A DNA stretch of 64,000 nt from Cupriavidus necator A5-1 (GTDB lineage: Bacteria > Pseudomonadota > Gammaproteobacteria > Burkholderiales > Burkholderiaceae). The first letter of the stretch is position 1; every line of letters starts with the position of its first letter. Under the pieces are notes generated by a model, which worked only from the letters and a program-made list of their open reading frames with translations, was not told the DNA's origin and made no database searches. The DNA is taken from positions 2,170,001-2,234,000 of the forward strand of contig NZ_JQLI01000001.1 of NCBI RefSeq assembly GCF_000744095.1, in the 5' to 3' direction. Made by a program: the position numbers and the translations under genes. Below are positions 9,201 through 17,700 of this stretch, piece after piece.

Positions 9201-12200
9201 AACGACTACGCCACCATCACGGCGTCGGGCAGCGAGGACACGTCGGTGACCGAAGCGGGCGGCGCGGCCAACGGCGTTCTTGGCGATGCCTCCGCCAGCG
9301 GCGCGCTGACCGTCAGCGATGTCGATACCGGCGAAGCACACTTTACCGCGGTGCTACCGGGCAGCCTGGCCGGGAAATATGGCAGCTTCACGTTTGACAG
9401 CAATACCGGTGCGTGGACCTACACGCTGGACAACAGCAAGGCTGATGCATTGACCGCGGGCCAGCAGGTCAGCGATTCGCTGAAGGTGGCTTCGGCCGAC
9501 CAGACCGCGCAGCAGACCATCACGGTCAACATCACCGGCGCGAACGACCACGCCACCATCGCGGCATCGGTCAGCGAGGACACCTCGCTGACCGAAGCTG
9601 GCGGGGCAGCCAATGCCAATGCCGGAGACGCCTCCGCCAGCGGCACGCTGACCGTCAGCGATGTCGATACCGGCGAAGCACACTTTGCTGCGGTGTCGCC
9701 GGCCAGTCTGGTCGGGCAGTACGGCACCTTTACGTTCGACTCCGGTTCCGGTACGTGGACCTACACCCTGGACAACAGCAAGGCTGATGGGCTGACCGCT
9801 GGTCAGCAGGCCAGTGATTCGCTGACGGTGGCTTCCGCCGACCAGACTGCGCAGCAGACCATCACGGTCAATATCATCGGCACCAACGACCACGCCGCCA
9901 TTACAGCGTCGGGTAGCGAAGACACGTCGGTGACCGAAGCGGGCGGGGCGGCCAACGGCGCTCCCGGCGATGCCGCCGCCAGCGGCACGTTGACGGTGAG
10001 CGATGTCGACACCGGCGAGGCGCATTTTGCCGCGGTGCCGCCGGCCAATCTGGTCGGGCACTATGGCACCTTCACGTTCGACAGCAATACCGGAGCGTGG
10101 ACCTACACGCTGGACAACAGCAAGGCTGACGCATTGACCGCGGGCCAGCAGGTCAGCGATTCGCTGACGGTGGCTTCGGCAGACCTGACTGCGCAGCAGA
10201 CCATCACGGTCAACATCGTCGGTTCCAACGACCATGCCGCTATCACGGCGTCGGGCAGCGAGGACACGGCGGTGACTGAAGCGGGCGGCGCGGCCAATGC
10301 GATCTCAGGCGACGCCTCTGCCAGCGGTACGCTGACCATCAGCGATGTGGATGCCGGCGAAGCGCACTTTTCTGCTGTGCTACCGGGCAGCCTGGCCGGG
10401 AAATATGGCAGCTTCACGTTCGACAGCAATACCGGCGCCTGGAGCTATACGCTGGACAACAGCAAGGCTGACGCATTGACCGCTGGCCAGCAGGTCAGCG
10501 ATTCGCTGACGGTGGCTTCGGCAGACCTGACTGCGCAGCAGACCATCACGGTCAACATCGTCGGTTCCAACGACCATGCCGCTATCACGGCGTCGGGCAG
10601 CGAGGACACGTCGGTGACCGAAGCGGGCGGCGCGGCCAACGGCGTTCTTGGCGATGCCTCCGCCAGCGGCGCGCTGACCGTCAGCGATGTCGATACCGGC
10701 GAAGCACACTTTACCGCGGTGCTACCGGGCAGCCTGGCCGGGAAATATGGCAGCTTCACGTTTGACAGCAATACCGGCGCCTGGAGCTATACGCTGGACA
10801 ACAGCAAGGCTGACGCATTGACCGCTGGCCAGCAGGTCAGCGATTCGCTGACGGTGGTTTCGGCAGACCAGACCGCGCAGCAGACCATCACGGTCAACAT
10901 CACCGGCGCCAACGACTACGCCGCCATCACGGCGTCGGGCAGCGAGGACACGTCGGTGACCGAAGCGGGCGGCGCGGCCAACGGCGTTCTTGGCGATGCC
11001 TCCGCCAGCGGCACGCTGACCGTCAGCGATGTCGATACCGGCGAAGCACACTTTACCGCGGTGCTACCGGGCAGCCTGGCCGGGAAATATGGCAGCTTCA
11101 CGTTTGACAGCAATACCGGTGCGTGGACCTACACGCTGGACAACAGCAAGGCTGATGCATTGACCGCGGGCCAGCAGGTCAGCGATTCGCTGAAGGTGGC
11201 TTCGGCCGACCAGACCGCGCAGCAGACCATCACGGTCAACATCACCGGCGCGAACGACCACGCCACCATCGCGGCATCGGTCAGCGAGGACACCTCGCTG
11301 ACCGAAGCTGGCGGGGCAGCCAATGCCAATGCCGGAGACGCCTCCGCCAGCGGCACGCTGACCGTCAGCGATGTCGATACCGGCGAAGCACACTTTGCTG
11401 CGGTGTCGCCGGCCAGTCTGGTCGGGCAGTACGGCACCTTTACGTTCGACTCCGGTTCCGGTACGTGGACCTACACCCTGGACAACAGCAAGGCTGATGG
11501 GCTGACCGCTGGTCAGCAGGCCAGTGATTCGCTGACGGTGGCTTCCGCCGACCTGACCGCGCACCGGACCATCACGGTCAACATCACCGGCGCCAACGAC
11601 CACGCCGCCATCACGGCGTCGGGCAGCGAGGACACGTCGGTGACCGAAGCGGGCGGCGCGGCCAATGCGATCGCTGGCGACGTCTCCGCCAGCGGCACGC
11701 TGACAGTCAGCGATGTCGATAACGGCGAAGCGCACTTCGCTGCCGTGCCGCCGGACAGTCTGGTCGGGCAGTACGGCACCTTCACCTTCGACAGCAATAC
11801 CGGGGCGTGGACCTATACGCTCGACAACAGTAAAGCTGACGCGCTGACCGCGGCGCAGCAAGTCAGCGATTCGCTGACCGTCTCATCGGCCGACCTGACC
11901 GCACAGCAAACCATCACGGTAAACATCGCTGGCGCTAACGACCATGCCACCATCACGGCGTCGGCGAGCGAAGATACCTCGGTGGCCGAAGCAGGCGGCG
12001 CAGGAAACGCCGTCCCTGGCGATGTGTCGGCCAGCGGCACGCTGATCGTCAGCGATATCGACAGGGGCGAAGCGCACTTTGCCGCCGTGGCGCCGGCAAG
12101 CCTGGCCGGGCAGTACGGAACTTTCACGTTCGACAGCAGTACCGGAGCGTGGACCTATACGCTGGACAACAGCAAGGCTGACGCGTTGACCGCGGGCCAA

Positions 12201-14657
12201 CAGGCCAGCGATTCGCTGACGGTGGTTTCGGCAGACCAGACCGCGCAGCAGACCATCACGGTCAACATCACCGGCGCCAACGACCACGCCACCATCACGG
12301 CTTCGGGCAGCGAGGACACGTCGGTGACCGAATCGGGCGGCGCGGCCAATGCGATTGCTGGCGACGCCTCCGCCAGCGGCACGCTGACAGTCAGCGATGT
12401 CGATACCGGCGAAGCACACTTTACCACGGTGCTACCGGGCAGCCTGGCTGGGAAATATGGCAGCTTCACGTTCGACAGCAATACCGGCGCCTGGAGCTAT
12501 ACGCTGGACAACAGCAAGGCCAATGCATTGACCGCAGCCCAGCACGTCAGCGATTCACTGACGGTGGCTTCGTTCGACCATACCGCGCAGCAGACTATCA
12601 CCGTCAACATCACCGGCGCAAATGACTACGCCACGATCACGTCGTCAGCCAGCGAGGACACCTCGGTGACCGAGGCCGGTGGGGCAGGAAATGCCATTCC
12701 CGGCGACCCTTCGGCCAGCGGCACGCTGATCGTCAGCGATATCGATAGCGGCGAAGCGCACTTTGCCACCGTGGCGCCGGCAAGCCTGGCCGGGCAGTAT
12801 GGGACTTTCACGTTCGACAGCAGTACTGGCGCCTGGACCTACACGCTGGACAACAGCAAGGCCCAGTCCCTCGGCGCGGGCCAGCATGTGACCGACTCGC
12901 TGTCCGTGCAGTCGGCCGATCTCACCGCCACCCAGGCGATCACCGTCAACATCACCGGCACCAACGATGCTGCGGTGAACGCCGTGCCCCTGGCGCAGGT
13001 GGTCAACGAAGATACGCCATTGGTGTTCCGTACCGCCAACGGCAATGCACTCAGCATATCTGACGTGGACAACGCGAGCCACACCGTGACACTGAGCGCA
13101 AGCCACGGCGCGATCACGCTCAGCGGCGTTGCCGGGCTGCAGTTCCTGTCGGGCGACGGCACCGCGGACAGCACCATGACATTCACGGGCAGCGATGCGG
13201 CAATCAATGCTGCGCTGAATGGCATGAGCTTCCTTGGCGAGAAAGATTACGCAGGCACTGCATCGTTGCAGATGCAGACCAACGATGGCGCTTCGGTCGA
13301 TACCGATACGGTGGCGATTGCGCTCAATCCCGTCAACGATGCGCCGGTGGCAGCAGGGGACGTTGTCTATGTATCGAATAGCACCAGCAACATCCTGATT
13401 CCGGTGAGCGCGCTGCTTGGCAATGATGTCGATATCGACGGACGAGCCTTGTCTATTACTGCGGTCGATTCCGCCTCCGGCACGGTTTCCGGCCTCAGGC
13501 TTGTCACTGAAAGCAATGGCACCTTCATCGAGTTCGACAGTGACAACAAGTCGACGTCGGGCAGCTTCAGCTATACCGTCTCCGACGGCGCAGGTGGCAC
13601 CAGCACGGCGACGGTGACCGTCAACGTTATGGACAAGAACAGTTCTGCCGGCTTTTCGCTTGAGAATCTCAGTTACCAGGCGTCTTATCTGGATGGTGGC
13701 GGCAATTCCGACACCATGACTGGTGCCGGCGTGGGTGACGTCTTCATTGGCGGCGGCGCTGCCGACACCCTCAACGGCGGAACCGGCGACGACGTCTTGC
13801 GAGGGGGCGCCAGTAACGATGTCATTGACGGCGGGTTGGGCATCGACATGCTGGATTTCTCCGATGCAACCGGCGCGATCACGTTTAGCCTGACGCAGAG
13901 CAGTAGCGGGACCCAGGTCACTCTGGGTGGCGGGCTGGGTAAAGACACCTACAGCAATATTGAGGGGGTGATCGGGTCGGCCTACAACGATACGCTCACC
14001 GGCAGCTCCGCCAACGATATTATCCGCGCTGGCGCCGGCAACGACACCATCAATGGCGGTGCGGGCATCGACCTGCTGGATTTCTCCGATGCCACCGGGG
14101 CCGTGAATATTTCGCTGACACAGAGCAGCACAGACGCCACGGTGAACCTGAGCGCAGTCGGACTTGGCACGGATACCTACAGGAACATGGAAGGCGTGGT
14201 CGGCTCGGCCTTCAGCGACAATCTCATTGGCTCGAGTGGCAACGACGTGCTGCGTGGTGGCGCCGGCGACGACAACCTGGCTGGTGGCAGCGGCAACGAT
14301 ACCCTGATTGGCGGCGCCGGTGTCGACATTCTCACCGGCGGTGCAGGCAGCGATACCTTCGCCTTTCTCCGGGCCGACCCGGCCTCGGTGGACAAGATCA
14401 CCGATTTTGACCGTGCGCCCGCGGCTGCGGGCGGCGATGTGTTGGATTTGTCTGATCTGCTCTCCGGCGTCACCGTTACCGCTGCCAATGCCGGGCAGTT
14501 CGTCCGCCTGTCGGAGGTCGATGGCAATACCGTGGTCAGCCTGGACCGCGATGGCAGTGGCACGGCCGCCGCATTCCAGGACGTTGCCGTGCTGCAGGGC
14601 GTGGTAGGGCTGGATCTCAACACGCTGTTGAGCAACGGCAATATCCACACGGTCTGA
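6288..14657 (+). CDS. giant RTX/VCBS-repeat type I secreted protein, probable adhesin
   Basis: 2789 residues; the predicted substrate of the flanking secretion genes. Order: N-terminal RTX nonapeptides (25-200); a module resembling the C-terminal domain of serralysin-type proteins (about 198-290, DVFVYN...DVITDFQRGADRLDL); one divergent VCBS repeat (about 292-404); 16 VCBS repeats of exactly 114 residues (405-2228); two cadherin/Ig-like segments (2229-2450); C-terminal RTX blocks (2470-2690); and a type I secretion target domain with DVLDLSDLL and GNTVVSLDRDG, ending GNIHTV. There is no Sec signal and no LapA-type N-terminal retention module. A good GGAGAGAGG ribosome site precedes the ATG. 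It is low in Cys and rich in Thr, Ala, Asp and Gly. A surface adhesin or biofilm matrix role is inferred from the family. Confidence 0.92.
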   Translation: MATLNGTNGSDNISGTTSSDTILSGNGNDYVSAGDGNDYVDAGNGDDIVEGGDGNDTLLGANGKDRVFGGRGNDNLSGGNGTDAVYGGSGDDVIGSIDGSSALYTGDNGGDTLYGDGYDSYADYQLGRGHESAQPGNDRIYGGNGDDLIYGDNGNNAALGGNDIIAGGNGKDTIYGEGGDDNIGGGGGGDTLSGGSGGDVFVYNAVSDSTAAGMDVITDFQRGADRLDLRPVLGNTGFEWGGSQPTSHGAWFQQSGGNTYVYVDVDGNPATAEMVIRLNGLHELTKSDFAGYENHAPTAMADTHAIGEDNSPNPITGNVLANDSDVDAGNVLAVANAGTYVGHYGTLTINADGSYSYMLDNANGQVQALRQGEHVQDTFSYDVTDGQAGAASSLSIRINGANDGATITASGSQDTSVTEAGGVANGVAGDASASGTLTVGDVDAGEAHFAAVPPAGLVGHYGTFTFDSNTGAWTYTLDNSKADALTAGQQVSDSLTVASADLTAQQTITVNIVGSNDHAAITASGSEDTAVTEAGGAANAISGDASASGTLTISDVDAGEAHFSAVLPGSLAGKYGSFTFDSNTGAWSYTLDNSKADALTAGQQVSDSLTVVSADQTAQQTITVNITGANDYATITASGSEDTSVTEAGGAANGVLGDASASGALTVSDVDTGEAHFTAVLPGSLAGKYGSFTFDSNTGAWTYTLDNSKADGLTAGQQVSDSLTVASADQTAQQTITVNITGANDHATITASGSEDTSVTEAGGAANAIAGDVSASGTLTVSDADAGEAHFSAVPTASLLGQYGFFTFDTNTGAWTYTLDNDKAESLTAGQKASDSLTIVSGDQTAQQTITVNIIGTNDHAAITASGSEDTSVTEAGGAANGAPGDAAASGTLTVSDVDTGEAHFAAVPPANLVGHYGTFTFDSNTGAWTYTLDNSKADALTAGQQVSDSLTVVSADQTAQQTITVNITGANDYATITASGSEDTSVTEAGGAANGVLGDASASGALTVSDVDTGEAHFTAVLPGSLAGKYGSFTFDSNTGAWTYTLDNSKADALTAGQQVSDSLKVASADQTAQQTITVNITGANDHATIAASVSEDTSLTEAGGAANANAGDASASGTLTVSDVDTGEAHFAAVSPASLVGQYGTFTFDSGSGTWTYTLDNSKADGLTAGQQASDSLTVASADQTAQQTITVNIIGTNDHAAITASGSEDTSVTEAGGAANGAPGDAAASGTLTVSDVDTGEAHFAAVPPANLVGHYGTFTFDSNTGAWTYTLDNSKADALTAGQQVSDSLTVASADLTAQQTITVNIVGSNDHAAITASGSEDTAVTEAGGAANAISGDASASGTLTISDVDAGEAHFSAVLPGSLAGKYGSFTFDSNTGAWSYTLDNSKADALTAGQQVSDSLTVASADLTAQQTITVNIVGSNDHAAITASGSEDTSVTEAGGAANGVLGDASASGALTVSDVDTGEAHFTAVLPGSLAGKYGSFTFDSNTGAWSYTLDNSKADALTAGQQVSDSLTVVSADQTAQQTITVNITGANDYAAITASGSEDTSVTEAGGAANGVLGDASASGTLTVSDVDTGEAHFTAVLPGSLAGKYGSFTFDSNTGAWTYTLDNSKADALTAGQQVSDSLKVASADQTAQQTITVNITGANDHATIAASVSEDTSLTEAGGAANANAGDASASGTLTVSDVDTGEAHFAAVSPASLVGQYGTFTFDSGSGTWTYTLDNSKADGLTAGQQASDSLTVASADLTAHRTITVNITGANDHAAITASGSEDTSVTEAGGAANAIAGDVSASGTLTVSDVDNGEAHFAAVPPDSLVGQYGTFTFDSNTGAWTYTLDNSKADALTAAQQVSDSLTVSSADLTAQQTITVNIAGANDHATITASASEDTSVAEAGGAGNAVPGDVSASGTLIVSDIDRGEAHFAAVAPASLAGQYGTFTFDSSTGAWTYTLDNSKADALTAGQQASDSLTVVSADQTAQQTITVNITGANDHATITASGSEDTSVTESGGAANAIAGDASASGTLTVSDVDTGEAHFTTVLPGSLAGKYGSFTFDSNTGAWSYTLDNSKANALTAAQHVSDSLTVASFDHTAQQTITVNITGANDYATITSSASEDTSVTEAGGAGNAIPGDPSASGTLIVSDIDSGEAHFATVAPASLAGQYGTFTFDSSTGAWTYTLDNSKAQSLGAGQHVTDSLSVQSADLTATQAITVNITGTNDAAVNAVPLAQVVNEDTPLVFRTANGNALSISDVDNASHTVTLSASHGAITLSGVAGLQFLSGDGTADSTMTFTGSDAAINAALNGMSFLGEKDYAGTASLQMQTNDGASVDTDTVAIALNPVNDAPVAAGDVVYVSNSTSNILIPVSALLGNDVDIDGRALSITAVDSASGTVSGLRLVTESNGTFIEFDSDNKSTSGSFSYTVSDGAGGTSTATVTVNVMDKNSSAGFSLENLSYQASYLDGGGNSDTMTGAGVGDVFIGGGAADTLNGGTGDDVLRGGASNDVIDGGLGIDMLDFSDATGAITFSLTQSSSGTQVTLGGGLGKDTYSNIEGVIGSAYNDTLTGSSANDIIRAGAGNDTINGGAGIDLLDFSDATGAVNISLTQSSTDATVNLSAVGLGTDTYRNMEGVVGSAFSDNLIGSSGNDVLRGGAGDDNLAGGSGNDTLIGGAGVDILTGGAGSDTFAFLRADPASVDKITDFDRAPAAAGGDVLDLSDLLSGVTVTAANAGQFVRLSEVDGNTVVSLDRDGSGTAAAFQDVAVLQGVVGLDLNTLLSNGNIHTV
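6360..6890 (+). repeat. N-terminal RTX (GGxGxDxx) repeat block
   Basis: Runs of GNGNDYV, GDGNDTL, GGRGND and GGSGDDVIG-like nonapeptides, in two groups separated by a YADYQLGRGHESAQPG insert. These are calcium-binding beta-roll repeats. Their position at the N-terminus is unusual, because in most type I substrates they lie next to the C-terminal signal. Confidence 0.9.
7500..12971 (+). repeat. 16 in-phase 342-bp VCBS repeats
   Basis: Sixteen units, each exactly 342 bp (114 codons), starting at 7500 + 342n with no indel. Each begins A(T/A)ITASGSEDTSVTEAGG and ends NITGANDH or a variant. Identity is far higher between some distant units than between neighbours. About 557 bp at 9285-9841 match 10995-11551 (offset five units), and about 290 bp at 8824-9114 match 9850-10140 (offset three units). 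This mosaic indicates block duplication or gene conversion inside the gene. Confidence 0.95.
13696..14352 (+). repeat. C-terminal RTX repeat blocks
   Basis: Three RTX groups (GGGAADTLNGGTGDDVLRGG, GSSANDIIRAGAGNDTINGG and GSSGNDVLRGGAGDDNLAGG). The first two are each followed by an LDFSDATGA-type linker. They precede the secretion target domain and should fold on calcium binding outside the cell. Confidence 0.9.
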
Positions 14658-14814
14658 GGCGTACGGCCGGTGGCGGGTTCAGAAAGGAAACAGCAGCACG
14701 GCAGCAACCGGACTCCGGTGAAGTTAAAAACCATAATAAACGGGTAGCGCACCGCTTTCCGTATCGCGCAGGCAAGCCGATACGCGGCAGCGGGTGCGCC
14801 CGAGTGGGGGAAGC

Positions 14815-16167
14815 ATGACAACGACAGGGTGCCGGCTGGCACACGTACTGCTATGGGCTGCCATGGTGGTGCCGCATCACGCGGCAGCCCAGGCGCTGCG
14901 CCAGGCAGTCGAGCAAGCCGTGCACACCAATCCCGAAGTGCTCGCGGCGGGCAGCCGCCGGCTGGCCGCGGACGAGGGGTTGACGCAGGCGCGCGCCGGC
15001 TACCTGCCGCGCGTCGATGTCAACGCCGCCACCGGCCGCGTCCGCCTGGACAGCCACAGCACGCGCCTGATGGGCCTGTCCGATGCTTCCTATGCCAGCC
15101 ACGCGGCCGGCGTGACGATCTCGCAGATGCTGTTCGACGGCTTTGCCACCAGCAGCGACGTGGAGCGCCAGGGCGCACGGATCGACGGCGCGGCTTACCG
15201 GGTCGGTGCGACGGCCGAAGACATCGCGCTGCGCACGGTCGGCGTCTACGTGGAGGTGCTGCGCCGCCAGGAAACGGTAGCCATCGGCGTGGCCAATCTG
15301 GAAGCGCACCAGCACATCTACGACCAGATCCGGCTTGGCGCCGACAACGGGGTGCTGCGCCGTGCCGACCTGTACCAGGCCGAGAGCCGCCTGGCGCTGG
15401 CCAAGGCCAGCCTGCGGGCCGAGCAGGGCAGCCTGCAGGACGCGGTGACGGCGTTCCTGCGCGTGGTCGGCGCGACGCCGCAGGCATTGTCCAGGCCGGA
15501 ATCGCTGTCGGCGGTATTGCCCGCCACCGAACGGGAGGCGCAGCAGGTGGCAAGCGCCAGCCATCCCGCGTTGGGTGCCGGGCAGGCCGATATCGCCGAA
15601 GCGCAGGCCGGCCGCTCGCTGGCCAAGGCGGCGCTGTGGCCGAGGCTGGATCTGGAGGTCGGCGTGGCGCGCGACCGTGACCGCGTGCTCGGCACCACCG
15701 ACGAGCGCAGCGTGATGCTGCGCGTGCGCTACAACCTGTTCCGTGGCAATGCCGACAAGGCGCGCATCAATGAGGCCGGCTACCAGGTACAGGAAGCCGA
15801 ACAGAACCTGGACCGGCTGCGCCGGCAGGTGCAGGAAAGCGTGTCCCAGGCCTATAACGCCTACCTGACCGCGCAGGACCGGCTGGCGAGCCTCGGGCAA
15901 TACGTCGAGGCCAGCGATGCCACGCGCCTCAGCTACGGCAAGCAGTTCCGGATCGGGCAGCGCAGCCTGCTTGACCTGCTCAATGCCGAGAACGAGTACT
16001 TCAGCGCCCGCACCGCCTTCGTGACCGGCCAATACACCGAGCTGGCCAGCCAGTACCGCATCCTTGCCGGCATGGGCTTGCTGCTGGCGACGCTGCAGGT
16101 GCCGCTGCCCCGGGAGGGGATGATCCAGGTCGGCCAACGGACCGGGTCGACGGCCGGCCAGCGCTAG
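14815..16167 (+). CDS. TolC-family outer-membrane channel of the type I system
   Basis: Outer-membrane efflux/secretion channel of 450 residues, LapE/AggA-like. I chose ATG 14815 over the GTG at 14794 because GGGGGAAG sits just before it and it opens directly into a signal peptide (TGCRLAHVLLWAAMVVPHHAAA, cleavage near AAA-QA). The body has the two duplicated coiled-coil halves of the family (residues about 40-230 and 240-440), with the late motif FRIGQRSLLDLLNAENEYF. It completes the exporter-adaptor-substrate-channel set. It is 157 bp after the substrate gene and could have its own promoter or be read through. Confidence 0.92.
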   Translation: MTTTGCRLAHVLLWAAMVVPHHAAAQALRQAVEQAVHTNPEVLAAGSRRLAADEGLTQARAGYLPRVDVNAATGRVRLDSHSTRLMGLSDASYASHAAGVTISQMLFDGFATSSDVERQGARIDGAAYRVGATAEDIALRTVGVYVEVLRRQETVAIGVANLEAHQHIYDQIRLGADNGVLRRADLYQAESRLALAKASLRAEQGSLQDAVTAFLRVVGATPQALSRPESLSAVLPATEREAQQVASASHPALGAGQADIAEAQAGRSLAKAALWPRLDLEVGVARDRDRVLGTTDERSVMLRVRYNLFRGNADKARINEAGYQVQEAEQNLDRLRRQVQESVSQAYNAYLTAQDRLASLGQYVEASDATRLSYGKQFRIGQRSLLDLLNAENEYFSARTAFVTGQYTELASQYRILAGMGLLLATLQVPLPREGMIQVGQRTGSTAGQR

Positions 16168-16196
16168 CGCGCGGCCGCCTGCCGCAGAAGCTTGCC

Positions 16197-17357
16197 TCAG
16201 CCCGGCACGCCCTCGCCCCGCATCCCCCGCAGGCGGTACTCGCCCGGGGCCACGCCCGTCCATTTCTTGAACGCGCGATGGAAGGTGCTCGGCTCCGAGA
16301 AGCCGAGCCGCAGCGCCACATCCTGCAGCGTCATGCCCGGCCGTTCCAGCATGCCGATGGCGACGTCGCGGCGCAGGCTGTCCTTGATGCTCTGGTAGCC
16401 GCGGCCTTCGTCGCGCAGCCGGCGGCGCAGGGTCTGCGGCGTCAGCCGCAGCAACTGGGCCATTTGCTCCAGCGAGGGCAGTTCGTCGTCCAGGTGCGAG
16501 CGCAGGTGCTGGCGGATGCGCTCGGCCAGGCAGCAGTTGTCGCGGTAGCGGATCAGCAGGTTGCGCGGGGTCTCGCACAGGAACTCGCGCAGGCTGGCGG
16601 CGTCCTGCATCACCGGCAGGCGCAGGCAGGCGGCGTCGAAATGCAGTGCGGTGACGGGCTGGCCGTAGTGCACGGCGGCCTTGAACACGCGCTCGGTGTC
16701 GGTGCCGCCCTGCGAGGGCGCGGCGCTCAGGTCGACGCGGCGCAGCGGGATATGCTGCGCCACCAGCCAGCTGACCAGCGCATAGCCATGGAAGACAAAG
16801 GTCGACTCGGCAAAGCTGCGGCAGGCCGAGGCCGGCACGCGCGGGTGCAGCTCCACCGTGGCGGTCTGGCCGTCGGCGCTCAGGTGCAGGCGCGGCGCGA
16901 AGGCGTCGACATGCAGCCGGTACAGGCGCATCCCGGTGCGGATGGCGTCTTCGAGCGTGGCGCAGTGGACCAGGCTGGCGCAGACCTGGGCGAACACGCC
17001 CGGCGTGACCGGCCGGTCCAGCAAGCCCCACAGCTCGTCGCGCGTGACGCGGCGCAGCGTGCGGATCAGCGCGGCGTACTGGCCCTGGGTAACGCGCGCG
17101 CTGGGCGAGGCCAGCAGGGCCGGCGAAATGCCGGCGCGGCGCAGCAGCGCGTCGATGTCCAGGCCGAGCCGCCGCGCGCCCAGCAGGATGTGGTCGACAT
17201 GCTTGGTCGCGATGGTGTGGCGCGCCGGCGTGACCGTGGCGGGCGACGGCTCGGCAGGTCGAACCAGAGGCTTGTCCAGCGGGGCCGGCAGCGGACCGGC
17301 GATGTGCAGCTTACCCCGCACGGGCGGTCGGTGCGATGACAGGGCGGCGCTATGCAT
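16197..17357 (-). CDS. AraC-family regulator with arabinose-binding-like N-domain
   Basis: Transcription factor of 386 residues. Residues 50-250 match the OruR/ArgR-like 'Arabinose_bd' regulatory domain. The C-terminal hundred residues hold two helix-turn-helix motifs (LEQMAQLLRLTPQTLRRRLRDEG and MTLQDVALRLGFSEPSTFHRAFKKWTG). It is convergent with the outer-membrane channel gene and divergent from the TctC-type receptor at 17701, so it most likely controls the catabolic operon at 17.7-23.6 kb. The first 40 residues are proline-rich and may be non-coding if a later start is used. Confidence 0.88.
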   Translation of the reverse strand: MHSAALSSHRPPVRGKLHIAGPLPAPLDKPLVRPAEPSPATVTPARHTIATKHVDHILLGARRLGLDIDALLRRAGISPALLASPSARVTQGQYAALIRTLRRVTRDELWGLLDRPVTPGVFAQVCASLVHCATLEDAIRTGMRLYRLHVDAFAPRLHLSADGQTATVELHPRVPASACRSFAESTFVFHGYALVSWLVAQHIPLRRVDLSAAPSQGGTDTERVFKAAVHYGQPVTALHFDAACLRLPVMQDAASLREFLCETPRNLLIRYRDNCCLAERIRQHLRSHLDDELPSLEQMAQLLRLTPQTLRRRLRDEGRGYQSIKDSLRRDVAIGMLERPGMTLQDVALRLGFSEPSTFHRAFKKWTGVAPGEYRLRGMRGEGVPG

Positions 17358-17700
17358 GGGTCTCCTGGTCGGGGTGACGCGCCGGCGCCAGGTAGGGCGC
17401 GGCGGTCATATTCGCGGGCTTGGCCGGTTTTTTTGCCACCTTAGCAAGCCGCGCGCGCACCGCACAATCGGGATTTGCCAAAGGCTGTCTTCCGCCTGAA
17501 CGATTCGGCCAATCATTTTGGCGGGTCTGGTCATTGTCCAAGCACTGCAGCATCGCGCACTCTCCGGCTCATAACACGGACACCTGCGGGCAGCACTGCC
17601 CGCACGCCGACAAGAGAAGGCTGGCACGCACCGGCCAGGCGGGACGCAAAAAGGGGCCAGAGCCCCGCGCCCGCTTCCAGACACCAAAGGAGACAAGCCC
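17358..17700 (+). other. divergent promoter region, araC-type gene / receptor operon
   Basis: No gene is seen. It holds the start regions of both divergent genes, a perfect 20-bp palindrome at 17585-17604, a short GGGGC/GCCCC hairpin near 17655 and a strong AAAGGAGAC ribosome site before 17701. Confidence 0.5.
17585..17604. promoter_or_regulatory. palindrome, candidate operator or leader hairpin
   Basis: Two perfect 9-bp arms (TGCGGGCAG and its complement) around a 2-base centre, 97 bp before the receptor gene. It could be an operator or a 5' leader stem-loop. AraC proteins usually bind direct repeats, so it is not assigned to the neighbouring regulator. Confidence 0.4.

Noticed and set aside
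6159..14648. Long minus-strand open frames (up to 667 codons) opposite the giant RTX gene
   Set aside because: They mirror the GC-rich codon pattern and repeat period of the plus-strand gene, change with each repeat unit and have no domain or ribosome site.
6288..14657. LapA-type retention module at the N-terminus
   Set aside because: The protein starts directly with RTX repeats; the conserved retention-module start and the di-Ala protease site are not present.
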